Source: Peptoniphilus pacaensis (GTDB taxonomy: Bacteria; Bacillota; Clostridia; Tissierellales; Peptoniphilaceae). Taken from it: DNA of 64,000 bases. Numbering within the stretch: position 1 is the stretch's first letter; each line of letters starts with the position of its first letter. The notes below the pieces were generated by a model. It saw only the letters and a list, made by a program, of their open reading frames with translations, was not told the DNA's origin and did no database searches. This document shows, piece after piece, positions 61,032 through 64,000 of the stretch. The stretch is taken from positions 1,177,071 through 1,241,070 of the forward strand of contig NZ_FLQT01000003.1 in NCBI RefSeq assembly GCF_900088125.1. The letters are read 5' to 3'. The position numbers were made by a program, and so were the translations under genes.

Positions 61032-61799
61032 TTGGAATTTATCGGAATCGACATCGGATCGACGGCTGCGAAAGTGTGGGGCTTTGGCGACAAAGACATC
61101 CACTTCGTTCAGCCCACAGGTTGGAGTTCGGTGGAAACGGCGCGGGGCATTGAAAATCACCTCATGCGTCAAGGGATCGACGTCAGAAGCGACGACGTGC
61201 GCGTCGTGGCCACAGGCTACGGCCGCATTTCCGTCGACTTCGCCGATTTCGTCATCACCGAAATTACCTGCCACGGCCGAGGCGCCAGAGAGCTCGCCGG
61301 CGGGGATGTAGGCGTGATCGACGTCGGCGGTCAGGACACGAAAGTGATCCTGGTGGAAAACGGCATGGTCAAAGACTTCTTAATGAATGACAAATGCTCC
61401 GCCGGTACGGGTAAATTTTTGGAAGTCATGGCGAACCGTTTGGCCGTGGACATTAACGAACTTTTCGACTTGGCGAAAGAAGGGGAAGAGATCGCCATCA
61501 GCTCCCTTTGCACCGTCTTTGCCGAATCGGAAATCATCAGCTACATCGGCGAAGGCCGGGATCGCGAAGACATCGCCGCAGGTGTCGTCGACTCGGTCGC
61601 CAACAAAGTTGTGGCCCTCACCGGCCGCATGGATTTTCCCGAAAAAGTCATCTTGACCGGCGGTTTAAGCCAAGTACCTTATTTCGCAGAGATACTCTCG
61701 AAGAAATTGGATCGCCATGTCATCGGAAGCGAAAAAGGCCAATTTGCCGGCGCCATCGGCGCAGCCATGTTGGCGAAGGAAAAGAAAATCAGAAACTAA
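61032..61799 (+). CDS. acyl-CoA dehydratase-type activase (HgdC/YjiL-like)
   Basis: Predicted 255-residue ASKHA-fold ATPase. MEFIGIDIGSTAAK is the phosphate-1 loop; VGVIDVGGQDTKVI the second. Cys122 (NDKCSAGTG) and Cys160 (SSLCTVFAESE) are the two cysteines per subunit that hold the bridging [4Fe-4S] cluster of the dimer. It uses ATP to inject low-potential electrons into a partner, here almost certainly the next gene product. Start is TTG 61032 with AAGGAG 7 nt upstream; the ATG at 61027 is out of frame. Confidence 0.92.
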   Translation: MEFIGIDIGSTAAKVWGFGDKDIHFVQPTGWSSVETARGIENHLMRQGIDVRSDDVRVVATGYGRISVDFADFVITEITCHGRGARELAGGDVGVIDVGGQDTKVILVENGMVKDFLMNDKCSAGTGKFLEVMANRLAVDINELFDLAKEGEEIAISSLCTVFAESEIISYIGEGRDREDIAAGVVDSVANKVVALTGRMDFPEKVILTGGLSQVPYFAEILSKKLDRHVIGSEKGQFAGAIGAAMLAKEKKIRN

Positions 61800-61825
61800 G
61801 CCATTGCGAATATAGGAGGAAAAAC

Positions 61826-62986
61826 ATGAAAGAAATTATTAAGGACTTACCGAAAATTTTTGACGAATTTGCCGATGCAAGAAAAACCGGCTTCATGAAC
61901 GTGAAAAAGATCAAAGATCAAGATATCCCCGTCGTAGGCACCTACTGTACCTACTTCCCCCAAGAAGTCGCCAACGCCATGGGCATCGCTACCGTGGGCC
62001 TCTGCTCCACCAGCGATGAAACCATTGCCGAAGCGGAAAAAGACCTTCCGAAGAACCTCTGCCCCTTAATTAAATCCAGCTACGGTTTCGGTAAAACCGA
62101 CAAATGCCCCTTCTTCCACTTCTCCGACGTAGTCATCGGCGAAACCACTTGCGACGGCAAGAAAAAAATGTACGAAATGATGAGCGACTTCAAAGACGTC
62201 TACATCATGGAACTTCCCAACTCCCAATCCGCCGACGCCCGCGAACTGTGGAAAAAAGAAGTTCACAAAGTCGTTGACTTCCTTGAAAAACGCTTCGACA
62301 GAAAACTCACCTACGAAGATTTGAAAAAAGCCATCGTCATGACCAACGACATTCGTCGCGCAAGACAAGAGCTTTGCGAAGTCATGGAAAACGAACCGAC
62401 CCCCGTCAACGGCTTCGACATCCACACCGTATTAAACTCCAACTTCTATAATTTCAACAAAGAAGCCATTCCCGAAGAATTAGGCAATCTGAAAGAAAAG
62501 ATTATGAGCGAATACGATCCGTCGAAACGTGAAAAGAAACCGAGAATCTTAATTACCGGTTGCCCCTCCGGCGGCGCTCCGCAAAAAGTTATTAAGGCAT
62601 TGGAAGACAACGGCGCCGTCGTCGTCAGCTTCGAAAACTGCATCGGCGAAAAACAATCCCAATACTTCGTCGACGAAAGCGGCGAAACCATTGACGAGTT
62701 GCTCGATGCACTTGCCGAACGCTACATCAACATCGGCTGCTCCGTTATGACGCCGAACCCGAACCGCTACGAACTGCTGAGCTACCTCATCGACAAATAC
62801 AAAGCAGACGGCGTGGTCGAAATCGTCTTAACCGCATGCCACACCTATAATATCGAATCCTCTTCGATTCAAAAATTCTGCAACGAAGAAAAGAACATTC
62901 CCTACCTCGCAGTAGAAACCGACTACTCTCAAGCAGACGTCGGCCAATTGAACACCCGCTTAACCGCATTTATCGAAATGCTGTAA
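61826..62986 (+). CDS. 2-hydroxyacyl-CoA dehydratase-like double-cubane protein (YjiM/HgdB-like)
   Basis: Predicted 386-residue protein of the HgdB/FldC superfamily. Eleven cysteines are spread as in this family: Cys41 (VVGTYCTYFPQEVANAMG), Cys79, Cys94 (KTDKCPFF), Cys109, Cys246 (ITGCPSGG), Cys272, Cys305, Cys338 and others. A single subunit paired with one activase, without a second dehydratase subunit or CoA-transferase, is the layout of the double-cubane cluster protein with its reductase (YjiM-YjiL), not of amino-acid fermentation. Substrate unknown. ATG 61826 has AGGAGG upstream; a longer open frame beginning at 61508 overlaps the activase gene and is rejected. Confidence 0.88.
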   Translation: MKEIIKDLPKIFDEFADARKTGFMNVKKIKDQDIPVVGTYCTYFPQEVANAMGIATVGLCSTSDETIAEAEKDLPKNLCPLIKSSYGFGKTDKCPFFHFSDVVIGETTCDGKKKMYEMMSDFKDVYIMELPNSQSADARELWKKEVHKVVDFLEKRFDRKLTYEDLKKAIVMTNDIRRARQELCEVMENEPTPVNGFDIHTVLNSNFYNFNKEAIPEELGNLKEKIMSEYDPSKREKKPRILITGCPSGGAPQKVIKALEDNGAVVVSFENCIGEKQSQYFVDESGETIDELLDALAERYINIGCSVMTPNPNRYELLSYLIDKYKADGVVEIVLTACHTYNIESSSIQKFCNEEKNIPYLAVETDYSQADVGQLNTRLTAFIEML

Positions 62987-62990
62987 AGAC

Positions 62991-63018
62991 AAAAACGTCG
63001 CTTCGGCGGCGTTTTTTT
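62991..63018 (+). terminator. terminator after the double-cubane protein gene
   Basis: ACGTCGC-TTCG-GCGGCGT stem followed by seven T (one wobble). Confidence 0.92.
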
Positions 63019-63067
63019 ATTGTGGAGAAAAGTCGGCGAAGGGTATGAATCCAAGGAGGTGAATAAA

Positions 63068-63760
63068 ATGAATATTATGCCCCTGCCGGCACTGTCGGAC
63101 AATTACATTTGGATCATCGAAAAAAATAATCGCATCGTCGTCGTAGATCCCTCGGAAGCGGATCTGCTCCTTCAGATCATAAAAAGCAAAGGCTACATTC
63201 TTGAAGCCGTGCTCCTGACCCACAAGCACCAAGACCACATCGGCGGCGTGAGGAAGCTTATCGCAGCCCACCCCGCCCCGGTCTACGGCCCCAAGGAAAC
63301 GGGCGTGGCTACGGAAATCGTAAAAGGCGGCGAGGCGCTCTCCCTTCTCGGCGAAGAAGTGAAAGTCATGGCCACGCCGGGCCATACGGCGGGACACGTG
63401 GCCTATCAAATGAAAGAGCATCTCTTTATCGGCGACACCCTCTTTCTTTCCAGCTGCGGCCGCGTCTTTAGCGGCGACTACGACGCCATGTTTCACACCC
63501 TCGAGGAACTAAAAAAACTGGACGAGGACACCAAAATCTACCCCGCCCACGAATACTCCCTCTCCAATTTGGAGCAAACGGTGAAGGCCTACCCCTCCAA
63601 GGCGGTGAAAGAAGAGCTGGCTCGAGTGCGGAAGCTGCGGGAAGCGGGGAAGACTACCTTGCCCACCACCATAAAAAAAGAAAAAGCCGTGAACCCCTTT
63701 TTGAACTTCGACGATGTGAAAAGCTTTAAAGCCTATCGCGAACTAAGGGACCACACGTAA
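63068..63760 (+). CDS. hydroxyacylglutathione hydrolase-like metallo-beta-lactamase
   Basis: Predicted 230-residue binuclear-metal hydrolase of the glyoxalase II family. Metal ligands: His52/His54/Asp56/His57 in THKHQDHIGG, His106 in GHTAGH, Asp123 in FIGDTLF and His161 in YPAHEYSLSNLE. The C-terminal helical domain of glyoxalase II is present but short (about 165-230), with the family end NPFLNF. It should cleave a thioester such as S-lactoyl-glutathione or another thiol adduct. ATG 63068 has AAGGAGGTG 6 nt upstream; the longer frame from 63020 starts in the terminator. Confidence 0.9.
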   Translation: MNIMPLPALSDNYIWIIEKNNRIVVVDPSEADLLLQIIKSKGYILEAVLLTHKHQDHIGGVRKLIAAHPAPVYGPKETGVATEIVKGGEALSLLGEEVKVMATPGHTAGHVAYQMKEHLFIGDTLFLSSCGRVFSGDYDAMFHTLEELKKLDEDTKIYPAHEYSLSNLEQTVKAYPSKAVKEELARVRKLREAGKTTLPTTIKKEKAVNPFLNFDDVKSFKAYRELRDHT

Positions 63761-63788
63761 AAAAGCGAAGGAAAAATCCTTCGCTTTT
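63757..63788. terminator. bidirectional terminator
   Basis: AAAAGCGAAGGA (63761-63772) and TCCTTCGCTTTT (63777-63788) form a perfect 12-bp stem with A- and T-rich ends, serving the hydrolase gene and the convergent partial gene. Confidence 0.9.
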
Positions 63789-63808
63789 GCTTTGGGCGGC
63801 GCCCGATA

Positions 63809-64000
63809 TTACGACAGACTGCGGATGCCCTCCGTAATCTTTTTCAAATGGACCTTGGTCTGCGTCTCGATGGCCTTTAATTCTTTCGGCGCAAAGCGGG
63901 GGACGATATCATCCAGCTCCCGCAGAATCTCCAAAGTATTGCACTCCACGCGCTCCGCCAGCTCCAACACATCCATCCGGCTTTGCGCTTTATCCGCCCT
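63809..64000 (-). CDS. partial uncharacterised protein (C-terminal 63 residues)
   Basis: An open frame on the minus strand enters from the right edge and ends with TAA at 63809-63811, 20 nt before the shared terminator. The visible 63 residues read as a charged amphipathic helical protein: MDVLELAERVECNTLEILRE, then KELKAIETQTKVHLKKITEG. There is one cysteine and no recognisable family motif. Strand, terminator position and codon use support a real gene; its start and length lie outside the window. Confidence 0.6.
   Translation of the reverse strand, partial: RADKAQSRMDVLELAERVECNTLEILRELDDIVPRFAPKELKAIETQTKVHLKKITEGIRSLS

Noticed and set aside
61508-61826. N-terminal extension of the double-cubane protein to 492 residues
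   Set aside because: The extension overlaps the activase gene in another frame and is Arg/His/Ser-rich nonsense; ATG 61826 with AGGAGG is the natural start.
59668-62986. Glutamate fermentation by the hydroxyglutarate pathway
   Set aside because: Only one HgdB-like subunit and an activase are present, without the second dehydratase subunit, a CoA-transferase, or a decarboxylase.

Overview
The window reads as one contiguous chromosomal segment of a low-complexity-free, roughly 50% GC Bacillota (Firmicutes) genome. Support: the gene orders secY-adk-KOW-infA-rpmJ, rpsF-ssb-rpsR and yybS-like-gdpP-rplI-dnaB; strong AGGAGG ribosome binding sites; frequent TTG and GTG starts; SLH-domain surface proteins; CtsR-type heat-shock operators; a C4-zinc S14; and oxygen-sensitive enzymes of anaerobes (a 2-hydroxyacyl-CoA dehydratase-like double-cubane protein with its activase, a clostridial ferredoxin, Feo iron uptake). 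An anaerobic coccus-like lineage (Tissierellia/Peptoniphilaceae) is my best guess, by inference only. I see no tRNA, rRNA, CRISPR array, insertion sequence or prophage.

Layout. 1-3100: a small membrane protein, then on the minus strand a FadR-type GntR regulator, a GNAT domain fused to what looks like a dead glutamate racemase, and dihydrofolate reductase. 3100-6800: alpha/beta hydrolase, membrane-anchored MurF-like ligase and Ddl (cell-wall D-Ala-D-Ala supply). 6800-9400: RNase R and SmpB (ribosome rescue and RNA decay). 9400-14250: FMN reductase, a CtsR-controlled J-protein/ClpB operon and a glutathione peroxidase. 14250-28500: the complete S10-spc-alpha ribosomal supercluster, preceded by tandem promoters and a leader that contains a terminator with a competing antiterminator; map and rpsD are absent from their common places.

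28500-36500: an SLH-only exported protein; a module of SPFH (YdjI-like) protein, double zinc-ribbon membrane protein and copper-amine-oxidase-N-domain protein; then a minus-strand two-component system with two sensor proteins, one apparently a degenerate kinase, and a NarL-type regulator. 36500-42100: a pair of exporter-fold ABC half-transporters with an AraC regulator (YbtPQ/YbtA-like arrangement) behind a Fur-box-like site, and a convergent EamA transporter. 42300-43440: rpsF-ssb-rpsR behind a perfect consensus promoter.

43760-50250: one 2,163-residue exported surface protein with NEAT-like beta domains, FIVAR-type helical repeats, an InlB-type repeat and three C-terminal SLH domains. A 13/14 Fur-box match lies directly behind its promoter. 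50390-55920: YybS-like protein, GdpP, L9, DnaB helicase and UppP. 55920-59060: feoA-feoA-feoB plus a Cys/His-rich mini-protein, with another Fur-like box and two copies of a 14-bp palindrome. 59060-63760: ferredoxin; a probable selenium/sulfur-handling and double-cubane reductase cluster (class V aminotransferase, DUF3343, activase, HgdB-like protein); a glyoxalase II-like hydrolase. An open minus-strand frame runs off the right edge.

The most interesting thread is iron. The giant SLH protein, the ABC pair and the feo operon all carry Fur-box-like sites, which suggests a surface-to-cytoplasm iron or haem acquisition system in which the giant cell-wall protein may be the receptor. That link is inference from operators and domain resemblance.
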